The position numbers and the translations under genes were made by a program. Of a stretch of DNA of 64,000 nucleotides, positions 13,766-24,902 are shown one piece after another. Below the pieces are notes generated by a model. That model was not told the origin of the DNA and did not search any database. It worked only from the letters and a program-made list of their open reading frames with translations. Numbering within the stretch: the first letter of the stretch is position 1; each line of letters begins with the position of its first letter. This stretch comes from Bifiguratus adelaidae (lineage: Eukaryota; Mucoromycota; Endogonomycetes; Endogonales). The stretch covers positions 3,086 to 67,085 of the forward strand of contig MVBO01000032.1 of assembly GCA_002261195.1 (NCBI GenBank), written 5' to 3'.

Positions 13766-16700
13766 TTAACGTTTAGGACGACGAAAGAGCCAGACAAAGA
13801 ACGTAAAGGCCATGATGTTAAAGGCCCAAAAGGCGATGACGATCCCAAAATCTCTCCATCGATTGGAAAAGCTCCATCCGATGGTTGTTTCGTAATAGTC
13901 TTGGCCATACGAGTATTGACAGAACTGACAGGTGCCGGTGCCATTGGGGTTGGCGAGATAGCCCGGAGGGTGAGAGAGATAGTTGACCATGTATTGGTGG
14001 CATGTTTGTCCAGAGGGTGCATTGATGCTCAAGAGATCTTCGGGAGAGCAATTGATCTTGACGCCTTCCATTTCATTCACCACCAAACCTTCAATCACAT
14101 AGTGATACGGGTCCAGCCAATACATCCACGAACGCCAAAAGGCGGGCATCAGACTTGGAGGTTGAACGATACCGGCGAAGAGAATGAGAATGGACGTGAA
14201 GAACGGGTTAAGGACCGCGGCCATGGTCTGTGTCGTCGAGAAGGCGGCGATCAAGAAACCCAGCGATACGGCATAGAACACAAAGAAGACGAAGTGAATG
14301 TAAAAGAAGCCGATACGATCCGAACCTTGGTTCATCTCTGCCGTCCAATAGAAGCAAAAGAGGAAGAAGGCGGCCAAAACGATAATGTAGGGAAGTTCGA
14401 CGAGAATACAAGAGAGCGCAAAAGGAGCCCAACTGTAGTATTTCCCAGCGTATTCTCGACGGAACCATTGTCGTTCAGCCATATATCGAGGTTGAGCCAG
14501 AATGATGAGTGAATTACTCATAATTAGCGTCGTGAACACTAGGATTTGGGACGATGAATAAGTCAAACTCGCGAATTGCGTCGATACTTACCCGCAAACA
14601 AACGATTCTGGAGATCGGAAGAGGAATCCTTGAGTTTCCAGAATGAGAAACCAGAAATCAACGCAACAAAGCAGACATTGAAGAAACGGCCCATGTTGTA
14701 GGTAGGTGATCTCCACCAGGAGATTTGCATGCGTTTATGGACCAACCAAAATTGCGACCAGAATGGCTGAGTATAGGAATCTGCCTTACGACGCTGATGG
14801 GGATCGATATTTTGTGAGATCTCGTCCAGTTCTCGTGAGAGATTCTGGGCTTCTGGCGATCGCTCCCAAACTTCAGCCCAATCTTTGGTGGCCTTGCCGG
14901 CCGTACCGGCACCAACCACTTCGAGAATGTATTCGGCCGGATTCGCCTCAGGGGAGCATTTGGGTCCACCATTGCGTTCAAAGTAATTTATCATGGTTGC
15001 CGAGTCCTTGCCTATCTCACCGTAGTAGGCCGTTTTGCCTCCTCGCACCTAGAGCAACAAGTGATCAAAATGCTCGAAAAGAGTGGCCGAAGGTTGGTGA
15101 ATGGTACACAAGACAGGCCAACCGGCGTCAGCCAGTTTACGAATGAACCGAACAATGTTGTAGGACGATTGAGCGTCAAGACCAGAGGTAGGTTCATCCA
15201 AAAACAAGAGTTTGGGCTTGCCCACCAATTCAACTGCAATGGTCAACCGTTTGCGTTCCTCGACTGAGATACCTTTGCCTGATTCCAAATCACCAACTAA
15301 GGCATCACCAATACGCTCCATTTCCATCAATTTCAGGATCGTCTCGACGTAGGCATTCTTTTCTGCCTTGGAAACATCCGCGGGTTGTTTGAGATAGGCA
15401 GCAAACTGAAGCGCTTCTCGGACAGTCGAATAGGGACTATGCACATCCATTTGCTCACAGTAACCGGTGATACGCTCGAAATCGACATTAAGCGTTTCAC
15501 CGTTCATGTAAATGTCACCTGTCACCTTACCAATGGTCTTGCGTTTGGCGAGAACGTCCAGCAATGTTGTTTTACCGGCACCAGAAGAACCCATGAGCGC
15601 CGTGAGATGACCTGGTTTGACGATTCCCGACACATCGTTCAACAGTTGTCTTTGACCGCCTTTGACAGGCACTTCATAGTTGACGTGTTGCCATGAAAAG
15701 ACCGTACCGTCTGCCACAGCTTCCACATTTTCATTGGCTTGCTCTGCATTTTTGGCAACCTCGCTTTCATCCATTGGTGGTGGCGCCTTACCCGGCAAGT
15801 ACACCTTGGTCAAGGACCCTTCTTTAACCAAATCGACGTATTCCATACTCAGGGCAGTAGCCACCGTAAAGAGCAAAAAGAAACCACACACCGCCGCGAA
15901 ATCAATCCAGAGTTGCCATGTAAAATAGCCGTATTGCGCCGCGAGGTAATCGTCGCCCAACACAAAGCCTGTACCGGGTTGACCGCCCTTGACGGAACAT
16001 GTTTGGTATTGTGGGTTCGTGTAGCCCGGTCCGGAAGGGATAGAACTACCTGGACCTAGGCAAGATAGATCTTGACCAGTAAATTCGTTGGAGATGAGGA
16101 CCTTGAAGCCGTAAGCGAGCGGATTGATCCAATAGATCCAAAATAGCCACGGGTGCTACGAAATGCCGGTTTCATAAGCGAAATACAATTGGATGCAATC
16201 AAAACCTACCATCTTTGTGTAAGGAATCTGATAACCCGAGTAGAGCAACAAGGCCACTAAAAATGTACCAGACACTTGCGATGCCGTAAAGAAATTCGGA
16301 CTGATAGATCCCCAGAACCGGAAAAAGCTGTATCACTGCGTTAGCTCGTCTCGAAGGGTCGAATGATCGCTGCACTCACCCATTCATGCACATGTTTGTC
16401 ATGATCAAGACAACCATGAACGTAAAATACTTTCCAGCCGTCAAATCCAAGCCAAACATGAAGTAGGTGCACAACTGGAACAAAATGACTTGCAACACTG
16501 CCAGAGGAAAGTCCGCAATCACTTGAGCAATGTAGAAGGCCGATGGATGGTACAAAGCATATGACTTGTGCTTCTCTAAGCACCCGACGACCTTGCATAA
16601 AGTTGGACAATTCAGATTGAGCAATCAACGCATTAAACATGAGTGAGAAAAAGAGAGCACCACCACGCGAGAAGGCTCCATTCGCTGTTTGAGGCATCAT

Positions 16701-18412
16701 GTAAAAGCACGATGAGAGAATGAGACCTTTCGAGATCACACCGCCGTAACGAGAGATCAAGGCACCTTTGTCACCGTAGATCAACTGGAACTGACGGGTA
16801 GTAAGAGCCTTGACTTGTTGCCAATACGTGGCAGTGTAAATGGAACGCTTTGGAGCGTGTTTTTGATGGGCTTCCGAAACAGCTTCACGGAACAATTGAT
16901 CCGGTCGCTCACGGCTCAATCGGTCTTCGTAAGATTGCAGTTCGCCCATCATCTCCTTGTATAGGCTCGATTGAAGATAGCGCTCCTCAAATTGCGATGC
17001 AGCGATGGGTACCTTTTCCTCCATACCCTCCTTAACTTGACGTTCCAATAAATTGCAAAGACCGGTGAGAAAATCTGGGATAGATTTGCGGCTCGGCTTG
17101 ACGAAGCCCATCTCTTCAAAGTAAGGCTGGGCGCGGTCCACCGGACCAAAATACAAGCATCGACCTTGATCCAACAGCATCACCTTGTCAAAGATGTTGT
17201 AGATGGAATCCGAAGCCTGATACAGGGTCGCAACCGTCGTTTTGTGCAGTATTTCGGTCATGATGCGAAGGGATCGGACGTAATCGAGAGCCGAAGAAGC
17301 GTCAAGACCACGTGTCGAACAATCCCAGCAATTGATGGTGGATCGAGTGGTCATTTGTTCAGCAATAGAAAGACGCTTACGCTCACCTCCCGATAAGCCA
17401 CGGATAAACGCATTGCCCACCATCGTGTTCATCTGCTTGGTCAGACCAAGCATGTTACCCAGCAAGAATAGAACCTTGTTCTTGAACTCGCGTTTAGTCT
17501 CGTCTGGCAAACGCTTGCCGGGTGTTTTGCACTTTAGCGCAAACATAAGGGTTTCCTTCGCTGTCAATGTGGGATAATTGATGTCTTCTTCCTCATTGTA
17601 GCAAACCTCGCCTTTGTAGTGCTTGCCGAATTCCTTGGAATCGATACCGCCATAGGACACCTCACCGGTAATTTCAGTGTAGGATGCGCGCATGTCTGCA
17701 AGCACACGCAACAAGGTGGTACAACCGGCACCAGGTCGACCCAAAACCAGCAGCATTTCACCTTCTTTACAGAAGCCGGTGATGTTATGCAAAATAGTGA
17801 AGTCTGTACCGCGGTGTCGGCCCCACTTCCAAAATTGTACGAATTCAAGTATCCAGGACAGATTCGTAGACACCGTCTGTGCATCCGCACCCAGACCCTA
17901 AAACAATGGACATTAAGATTGGCTTTGTGTAACAATGACGTTGAACTGACCTTGACCGTGAGGTTTTTCCAGATCAGCCCCATAGACCTTGGCTTGATGG
18001 CAGCATCTTCATTGGCTTGTTTAACTCCCTTGAGCCAAGAACCTAGGTCAAAATCAGCTTGACCACCCTTTTCACCTTGCGAGACACTGTATCGCCTCGA
18101 TTGGGTTGTCAGTTCTCGAGCCAGTCCTTCGTATTCACTGAGGGCAGCCTCATAATTGACAGCGTTACCCCGGCGTTCGCCAAAAGCACCGGTGGTGCTG
18201 GATCGTCTCAAGAGTTCATTGGACCGAGCCATCCTATCTTCATCGCTGTTGACGGCTGTGGATGCGACCGACGTCCGTTCTGAAGGGGCTGTCCTGGCTC
18301 TTCGCAGATTGGCATCGGCCGATGGCGATTCTGTATCTGTATCTTCATCTTCCCATTGATAAGAATTAGGCCAGTATGGATCCGGTTCCCGTTGAATGCT
18401 ATATGGGTCCAT
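13766..18412 (-). CDS. PDR/CDR-type full-size ABC transporter (ABCG)
   Basis: A pleiotropic drug resistance exporter of the plasma membrane with reverse topology (NBD-TMD)2. NBD1: Walker A GRPGAGCTT (Cys in place of the usual Lys, typical of fungal PDR proteins), signature SGGERKRLS and Walker B-like CWDCSTRGLDAS. TMD1 lies at about 16800-16000. NBD2 has canonical Walker A GSSGAGKTT, a deviant signature (ISVEERKRL in place of LSGGQ) and LFLDEPTSGLDAQSS. TMD2 (about 14700-13770) ends in a hydrophobic segment and FRRPKR. The N-terminus is Asp/Ser-rich and disordered (MDPYSIQREPDPY). Several introns interrupt it: one near 17950 (after NLTVK), two around 16320-16200, one at about 15050 and one at about 14570. 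It is divergent from the Ctr gene. Its substrate cannot be deduced. Confidence 0.93.
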
Positions 18413-19108
18413 GTCTCAGTTGATGAAATGCCAATAGCTTTATATGGTACCGCGAGAACGGTTTATCCCCGTCCCCCTGTCTGCATGAAATTTCTATATC
18501 AGGAACATTGGATTTACGCTCGCACGGAGTATCCACTTTGGAAGTCCTGACTAACGCCTTTGTAAGGTACTTGCTGATTTGGTCGCTGGGATGATCCAGG
18601 TGGGAAGGATCGATCGATTTGACATGATGTTGTTTGACCCTGCCATAAGGCTTGGTGTAATCCGTCAATGATTGCTTAGAAGCCATGGCATATTCCATTG
18701 GGGATCGCGACAACCATTTTCATCGACCGCCTTGCTTCCTAAATAGCGAGTCAAGGTTAAAATAGTTCAAGGTCGTATGGACAGGACCCGTTTAAACCTA
18801 GTTCGGCCGTCTTAGCTAATGGTGACTGATGTCACAGGCAAAACCAAATAGCCGATCACGTGTGCCAGTGAAACTGGATGCTGATAAGGTGACGAAGTAT
18901 CTTTACCAATGATATACAGGCCATCTACACAGCCTTCCTATCTGATTTGATCCTTCGCCAAGCTGCTGGGTGCATGTTCCAGCAAAGCCAAACAGCGCAC
19001 AAACCCCTCATTTTTAATTTATTTCATTCATTGATTGAGGCATTTTGGCTGTTAAAGGGCTTTTGAAGGGCGTGAAGCCTCTCAGACCAGAACACACAAC
19101 ACAATACT
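18413..19108. promoter_or_regulatory. Divergent promoter region between ABC transporter and Ctr gene
   Basis: A 696-bp spacer serving both divergent genes. A 104-codon open frame on the minus strand (18713-18399) overlaps the ABC start in another frame and has no family features, so I do not call it. On the minus strand at about 18976-18990 is TTTGCTGG, similar to but not matching copper-element consensus sequences. No RNA gene or repeat was seen. Confidence 0.45.
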
Positions 19109-19705
19109 ATGGACATGTCTATGGGCAACCAATCCATGACCCAGACGTTTGGGGTGAATGGAAACGCTCCACTATGGCTTGCTGCATTTGCGCCTACGAC
19201 AGAAGCTAGATACATAGGTTCCATCGTTGGACTGATTCTACTTGGCATTGCAAATCGTGGAATTTCGGCAGCCAAGTGGGTGTGGATCTGGTATACATTT
19301 GAGCAACACAAGACCCCACAGAAAGCAACAAAAAGTCAAGATTCACGATTACAACCAGGAAAGAATGGCGCCGGTATCAATGAGCAAATTACCAAGGACA
19401 AGGAGAAAGACTCCGAGGATAGTCGACCTGGTTCACCACCATCTATCATCCGAAGCACGCAGACGCCTTCAATCAGCAAGCTCGAACCTCCGAACTCACC
19501 TCCTATTCCACCTTTCAAATGGCAAAATGACGTTCCAAGGACCATCCTTGCTGTTCTCGAAGCTTTTACCGGATATCTTCTCATGTTGGCTATCATGACC
19601 TTTGACGCAGGCTACTTTTTCGCTGTTCTTGGAGGGATTATGATAGGCGAGCTTGTGTTTGGGCGGTACGTTTTAGGTGCCTCCGTTGCTGGTCACATTC
19701 ACTAG
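19109..19705 (+). CDS. Ctr-family high-affinity copper transporter
   Basis: A Cu(I) importer that forms trimeric pores. The 198-residue single-exon product has a short Met-rich extracellular N-terminus (MDMSMGNQSM), TM1 (about residues 28-50) and a roughly 90-residue charged Ser/Pro-rich cytosolic loop. TM2 carries the Cu-selecting Met-x3-Met motif (MLAIM), followed by TM3 with the packing motif GGIMIG. It ends GHIH, a His-x-His that could bind copper like the HCH tail of animal CTR1. Its length fits the family. The start is the first ATG and gives the Met motif at once. It is convergent with the BIM1-like gene (187 bp between stops) and part of the copper cluster. Substrate follows from the family; no experiment is implied. 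Confidence 0.93.
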   Translation: MDMSMGNQSMTQTFGVNGNAPLWLAAFAPTTEARYIGSIVGLILLGIANRGISAAKWVWIWYTFEQHKTPQKATKSQDSRLQPGKNGAGINEQITKDKEKDSEDSRPGSPPSIIRSTQTPSISKLEPPNSPPIPPFKWQNDVPRTILAVLEAFTGYLLMLAIMTFDAGYFFAVLGGIMIGELVFGRYVLGASVAGHIH

Positions 19706-19892
19706 GAAGTGTACACACGACGCTGTATACCGTGTCTTATATCCTCTCAATCATTCATTTCTTTTGATAGTATTTAATAAAGCTCACTGATTGTAACAAC
19801 ATCTCGAAAGTCATCTCGAAAATCATGAAGCAGCTAAAGCAGAAGCCGCTCTACCATTACGGAATTTGTATAGAACAATCCGTACAAGTCAT

Positions 19893-20602
19893 TTAAAACA
19901 TGCCCAGGGCAAATGCAACCGAAGCTAGTAAAACAATGGTACCCATAGCAACGCTGTTGGTACTAGCACCGCTGCTTCCAGATGAACCAGAAGGAGAAGC
20001 AGAAGCAGATCCAGAAGAAGCAGAAGCAGATCCGGAAGGAGACGAGGAGGAGTTGGAGCTACCGCCAATCAATTGAGGGCATTCCGATTGGTTCAAGGAG
20101 GCAGAAGAGGACAAGGTCACATCCGCACATTGGTACAAAATACCATCACCAGCATTGAACAAGAGTTGTATGGTTGCATTGACACCATCCGCAGCCCCAG
20201 TGACATTGGCAAGATTAGCCGACAAGCAGTTTAGGCCAGGTTGTTTGATAGAGAGATTATCAATGGTGGTATTTTGATTGAAAGCTTGTGTTGAGGGATT
20301 ATTGCCAATTACCAAGTACATTTGAATGGACGCCTGAACATGCTCAGAATTGATCACCACGAATCCATTGTCTGAAGAAAAGCGTGAGAACAAGCTTCCG
20401 CCTCACCATGACGCGTCTACTTACGAAGCGGGAATGAGAATCGGGTCGTGTTGACATTATTAAATCCTCCACAAGGTGCAGTTGGCTCACTGGTGTCGAT
20501 AAAACCGCGCGAAGCAGGATAGGTCAATTGATAATGAGCAGAGACAGTCCATGTCAATGCAAGCGCAGAGAGCACCATGGTAACCAAAGATAAACGAGCC
20601 AT
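19893..20602 (-). CDS. BIM1: BIM1/X325 LPMO-like copper-binding GPI protein
   Basis: A secreted copper-binding protein of the X325 family, related in fold to lytic polysaccharide monooxygenases but in Cryptococcus acting in copper uptake with Ctr1. Two exons, 20602-20425 and 20371-19893, give 218 residues. The signal peptide ends in TVSA, so the mature chain begins with His (HYQLTYPASRG), the obligatory copper ligand. The family motifs PCGGFN and GVNATIQ...LYQCADVTL are present, and four Cys suit two disulfides. The splice joins sequence that reads FPLHNG. A Ser/Gly-rich stalk and a hydrophobic tail (VLLASVAFALGMF) after a small-residue site predict a GPI anchor. It is divergent from the reductase gene and convergent with the Ctr gene. 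The call rests on motifs and the N-terminal His. Confidence 0.88.
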
Positions 20603-20888
20603 GAATCCTAAGAAGAGCAGAAGTGACCTTGAATATAGTGAAAGCGATAACAAGAGGAGCACAGGAGGCGTTGGGCTATGTTGAGAATGCTGAGAAAGAG
20701 CAAGGCGTTAAATAGGAAGAGTGAGACATTTTCGCTGTAGATCCCGTTTCCAACCTTGGTTATTTTTAATTCATCAATTGAGAGGTTTTCGCTGCGACAT
20801 TTTGCGAGGTTTTTGCCGTTGTCTTTCCTTACTCTTGCTTTTGTTCCCATTTGTTTCGGTTGGGTGTCGTGTATAGAAATACCCCAAC
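20603..20888. promoter_or_regulatory. Shared divergent promoter of BIM1-like and reductase genes, CuSE-like sites
   Basis: A 286-bp region between the two start codons. TTTTCGCTGT at 20729-20738 fits the Cuf1 copper-signalling element consensus D(T/A)DDHGCTGD as I know it from fission yeast. A near copy, TTTTCGCTGC, sits at 20786-20795, followed by TTTTGCGA and TTTTTGCC within 30 bp. The clustering in a promoter shared by two copper genes suggests joint induction in copper starvation. This is inference from motif matching only. Confidence 0.5.
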
Positions 20889-22790
20889 ATGAACCCGTCC
20901 ATGGATATGTCAACGGTCGACTTGACCGATCCGAATATCCCCTATACCAACTATTATATCGCCTTCATGTCGGCAGGTATTGGTGCTGTCGTTATGTATC
21001 GCATCGTATGGCTGCTTGCACGGCCTCGACCAGCGGTCTATATAGACAAGTCAAGTAGACCCTCTCGGTTTTACAAGACAGCAAGAAGCTGGATGACTCT
21101 TTTGAAAGACCGGCTAAGTCCTGCTTGTTCTACCGTTATCCGCAAAACGGCCTATGTTCGCAACAAGTTGCTCTATACACCACACTACAAGTCTTGGAGT
21201 CTATGGGCTATAGGCGACTTCTTAATACTCGCTGCTTTGATTGCTGTCCTGGCCACACTATTGGTCTTGAACGCAGATTTGCTCCTCAATTCCAACCGTG
21301 CGGGCTTTATGGGGCTTACAACGATTCCATTTCTATTTGCGTTTGCTGGCAAGAACTCTCTGGTCAGCTTCCTCACTGGCATCTCGCATGAGAAGATTAT
21401 CAAGATCCATCGTTGGCTTGGTCGAATCCTGCTCCTCTTCGCAACTGTTCACATGTCGATTTGGATCAATCAATGGGCGCAATTTCCATGGTTTTTGCAA
21501 TCCCAACTTGCGACCGACAAGGTCAGATACGGTTTGACCACCTACACGGCGCTCTGTATCATCAACTTTTTCTCACTTCCGCCTTTCCGCAAGTACACGT
21601 ATGAAGTCTTTCTCGTTACACACGGGATGTTTCTGGTCTTTTTAATCATGGTGGGCATGCACACTCCATATGCGATGCGATTCACCGCGAGTGGCATTAT
21701 TCTTTACATTTGCAACCTGTCTTTTGGTTGGTTTGTGCGAACGCATTACGCACGAGCCCGATTCACTGCGCTTGAAGATCGATGCACGCAAATCACGCTG
21801 ACATACCGGTCTATTCAACATGACCAAAGGAAGCCAGGGCAACACATTTATCTCTGTATCCCAAAGATTTCGCTTATCGAGTGGCATCCATTCACCATTT
21901 CCAACATTGATCAAGACACTATAACGTGTCATGTCCGTTCAGTTGGTGGGTACACCAATAAACTCTACGATCTCGGTCACGGCGTGGAATGCGTGGCATT
22001 GGTTGCTGGACCGTATGGCAAACCCCCAGAGATGAAGGCGCTCGATCCCAAGGTTCGCACCATCGTGCTCATGGCTGGTGGTGTGGGTGCGTCCTACACA
22101 GTTCCTATCCTCGAGGATCTTGTCTACAATTCGGAGGAAGTGGACTCGGATACCACTTCTACCGCAAAGCGGCGCGTCATATTTATTTGGGCCATAAAGA
22201 ATGAAGGTGAGTCTCAAGTGACCCGAGCGCCGTGCTTTTCTCATCCCTGCATCTGTATCGTAGCCCAACGGTCATGGTTCCAGCCTGCCATTGAAGCCTG
22301 TCTCGCATCCTCATCCTCCCACAACATCTCGCTATCTATTGAAATCTACATTTCCCCAATCCTAGAAACATCCGATACCATTTGCGATACCCTAGAACAA
22401 GCCCGGTGCGCCGGAAACCTTACCGCCAACAACGACACTCCTTTGCTTCCTGCAGAAAAGGAATCGAGCCAACTGTTGGACAGGGATCCACGGTGTAAAT
22501 GCAATCCCTGTCGATGTTGCGTGGATGACTTGGTCAAGAGTTGCTGTCAAAGTGGGAAAGCAGAAAATGATGTAGAACAGAGTACTGAACAAGTTCTGGA
22601 AGACACCGGAGGGGATATCAGCGTCATTGGTGAGTATGGAGAGTGCTTAACGTCATCCAATGCTTACTGCTATTTGGTAGCGTGTGGCCCGACCAGACTC
22701 CTTACTGATGTAAAGAATACCGTAGCAAGCTGTACAAACCTTAGAGGAGCTCCTCATATCGAGCTTCATTGTGAATCGTTCGAGTATTAG
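20889..22790 (+). CDS. Ferric/cupric reductase (FRE family) with Cys-rich insert
   Basis: A plasma-membrane flavocytochrome that reduces extracellular Fe(III)/Cu(II). Seen: an N-terminal Met motif (MNPSMDMS) like that of Ctr proteins, then TM helices. The heme-binding His pair HRWLGRILLLFATVH (His-x13-His) is followed by a second pair around VTHGMFLVFLIMVGMH. The FAD-binding site is HPFTIS and the NAD(P)H-binding loop is GGVGAS. Two introns, 22207-22263 (57 nt) and 22630-22680 (51 nt), are needed to give KNEAQRSWF and VIACGPTRLL; both are multiples of three without stops, so retention would not break the frame. The cytosolic domain holds seven Cys in 18 residues at 22494-22547, not a usual FRE feature. 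The reduced product would feed the neighbouring Ctr. Confidence 0.9.
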   Translation: MNPSMDMSTVDLTDPNIPYTNYYIAFMSAGIGAVVMYRIVWLLARPRPAVYIDKSSRPSRFYKTARSWMTLLKDRLSPACSTVIRKTAYVRNKLLYTPHYKSWSLWAIGDFLILAALIAVLATLLVLNADLLLNSNRAGFMGLTTIPFLFAFAGKNSLVSFLTGISHEKIIKIHRWLGRILLLFATVHMSIWINQWAQFPWFLQSQLATDKVRYGLTTYTALCIINFFSLPPFRKYTYEVFLVTHGMFLVFLIMVGMHTPYAMRFTASGIILYICNLSFGWFVRTHYARARFTALEDRCTQITLTYRSIQHDQRKPGQHIYLCIPKISLIEWHPFTISNIDQDTITCHVRSVGGYTNKLYDLGHGVECVALVAGPYGKPPEMKALDPKVRTIVLMAGGVGASYTVPILEDLVYNSEEVDSDTTSTAKRRVIFIWAIKNEGESQVTRAPCFSHPCICIVAQRSWFQPAIEACLASSSSHNISLSIEIYISPILETSDTICDTLEQARCAGNLTANNDTPLLPAEKESSQLLDRDPRCKCNPCRCCVDDLVKSCCQSGKAENDVEQSTEQVLEDTGGDISVIGEYGECLTSSNAYCYLVACGPTRLLTDVKNTVASCTNLRGAPHIELHCESFEY

Positions 22791-23037
22791 ATGTAGTGTA
22801 TGATAGCTGTATAGAAGCATTTGATCGACGTTCCGTATCGCCACCTAAAATGGCAAGACCGTTTCACCACGAGCAGAATTCCGGGATTCTCGCACCAGGA
22901 TAGAGGCCTACAAGACAGTTTTGCCAATCTGGCGTTCACAACAGTCAGCTGTATCCCTCCGGTGCAGTGATTCGCAATCTTGACCTCTCTTCGAGATCGG
23001 TCCACATTTCACTTCCTATCCACCTCATCTCTACATC

Positions 23038-23627
23038 ATGAAGGAATACAATCTGTTCAAACACCAACGATACCCTCCTTGGCACCGTCGAGCGAACCAA
23101 GTCTTCTTTCTCATTGTCCTCGCCTGTCTAGTGTTGCCAATACTATACGCTACCAAGAAAAAACCGCGACCTTTTGTGATACTCATCGTCTATCTCCTCC
23201 TCTTTTTCATCTACATCTCATATTGGGTAAGTTGTTCATGGATGTAGCTTGCTTTCACGTCTACGCAGATATTGATATAGACTAGGTATGGCTACGGTTT
23301 TTTTATCAACGTCAAGCGGAGGCCTTGGCACGACAAAACTCAGCTCGATGGCCTGACGCTGAGCACAGCTTAAGCCCAGTCCCGATCCTACCCGACACGA
23401 CTTCATCTGAACCCTTTCCCACCTACTCTGACCTACGGCGACAATGGACGCAGGAACGTATGCACAATGCCATTCCACTTGTTGTACCTGCTACTCCGCC
23501 ACCTAATCACGCCAATCCCAATGCGACTCCATCAGCTGACCCTTTAACTTTACCTCCGCCCATGTATGTACCTCTCCAAGACGGTTCACTTCCGCCTCTA
23601 CAGCCTCCCGCCTATCATCCATCCTAA
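23038..23627 (+). CDS. Small two-helix membrane protein with PPxY motifs
   Basis: I do not recognise a named family. Two exons (23038-about 23227, then from about 23286) join YISYW to VWLRFFYQRQ. The product, about 176 residues, has two hydrophobic helices (about residues 21-40 and 45-66) separated by a Lys-rich turn. A Pro-rich tail follows, with two PPxY motifs, PPMY and PPAY, the second four residues from the end. PPxY motifs bind WW domains of Nedd4/Rsp5 ubiquitin ligases, and small membrane proteins with them often act as ligase adaptors. It lies 248 bp downstream of the reductase gene on the same strand. A role in turnover of transporters, perhaps the adjacent copper ones, is inference only. 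Confidence 0.65.
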
Positions 23628-24394
23628 TTGTGTAGTCTTTCGTTCCGGTTGTACGTTGCTGCATCGCTTAAATAATACTGTATTTTGTTAAATAGGTTGC
23701 GGCAAATTGGAATTTGTATTTGCGTTGGTTAAAGGGATACATTGCACTGCCTGAAAGATGCCTTTGCGTCGGAATACTGCGTCAAAAAAATTGAATCTTC
23801 AAATTGCGAATCTGTGAATAAAGTGACTAGATCAGACTGCCAAGCCTGGATTAGACATGCGACGTCTTTCTTTCCTAGGTGTAAAAATGAGGAAAGAGAT
23901 CTGTAAAAATAGTTATTCTTTGAGGGTTAGACTATATTGCTTAATATTCATGGAGAGAGAACCAAGCTATCAAAGCTCATTACATAGTTGGTTACTCACA
24001 TAATTGTAACAACCGAAAGATGCTGCCCAGAATATTGACATACGCGCCGGACCAAGTTAGAAACATTCTTGTCGACTGCCGCCCTCTATTCCGAATCCAA
24101 ATGATAACTTTCCAGTCAAAGTAGGGCAAGCCTTGGTTGGTCGCACAGAGTACCACTCTCAGCAAGATACTGGGTTTTCGCACAGCTTGTTCAGCTGCTA
24201 TTACACATTATAACTATCATAACAATAATTGGAGAAATTAATGATTTGTGAGAAAAAGTCTCGTGTGTTTATTTCAATGGTCGTTAGACTCTTTATCCAA
24301 GTAAAGATATAAATATATATACGGGGACAATGAGAACCAGGTATTCAATGATAAAAATAATGAAAACAGAAGATTAGCAACCCTATATCAAAGA
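23628..24394. other. AT-rich intergenic region
   Basis: A 767-bp AT-rich stretch without a credible ORF, RNA gene or recognisable repeat. It marks the start of the decayed, transposon-bearing zone. Confidence 0.5.
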
Positions 24395-24715
24395 TCACAG
24401 CATACATCCTTCCATGGTTCGGTTTTTCTGGTCTATTGAGGAAATATCTCGGGTTAGCGTAACTCCTTTTTCCTTTTTGTTGTCCTCTTTGCTACTTGAC
24501 ACATCCATCTCGCAATACTGTAGCATCCATTCCAACCCCATGTCTATAAGGCCTGCATCCAGCAGGCGACGACCATGTAATGGTGAAGACGCTGAGTCTA
24601 GGTAAGTACCTAATATCACCGCATCCATTGTAGATACGTCCGGCCTTAGCATCTTACACTTGCCAGCAACAGTGGGCCACCTCGCAAGAAAAGACGCCTC
24701 CCATGGTTTTTTCAT
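24395..24715 (-). CDS. Hypothetical protein
   Basis: An open frame of 106 codons from the ATG at 24713-24715 with protein-like composition (RWPTVAGKCKMLRPD, SPLHGRRLLDAGLID) and a Lys/Glu-rich tail. I do not recognise a family. No signal peptide or membrane segment is seen. It stands beside a broken transposon ORF and may be a fragment of a longer gene. Confidence 0.3.
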   Translation of the reverse strand: MKKPWEASFLARWPTVAGKCKMLRPDVSTMDAVILGTYLDSASSPLHGRRLLDAGLIDMGLEWMLQYCEMDVSSSKEDNKKEKGVTLTRDISSIDQKNRTMEGCML

Positions 24716-24902
24716 GATCAAACACGTATGTTAACGGGTACGTAAATACGCTAAAAGAGTAAAGCATTCATTGACCATTATCCAACACAGAGGCAAATAA
24801 TGCCCCAAGTCGCAGAGTTCTGCCAAGAACGTTCTTCAATATCTCACGTACGTATGCACAGCTTCTGCAACTGCTCAATACCAGTAGGCTAACTACACCT
24901 AT

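Noticed and set aside
18399-18713. 104-codon minus-strand ORF at the ABC transporter start
   Set aside because: Out of frame with the transporter, no domain, and it covers the likely promoter.
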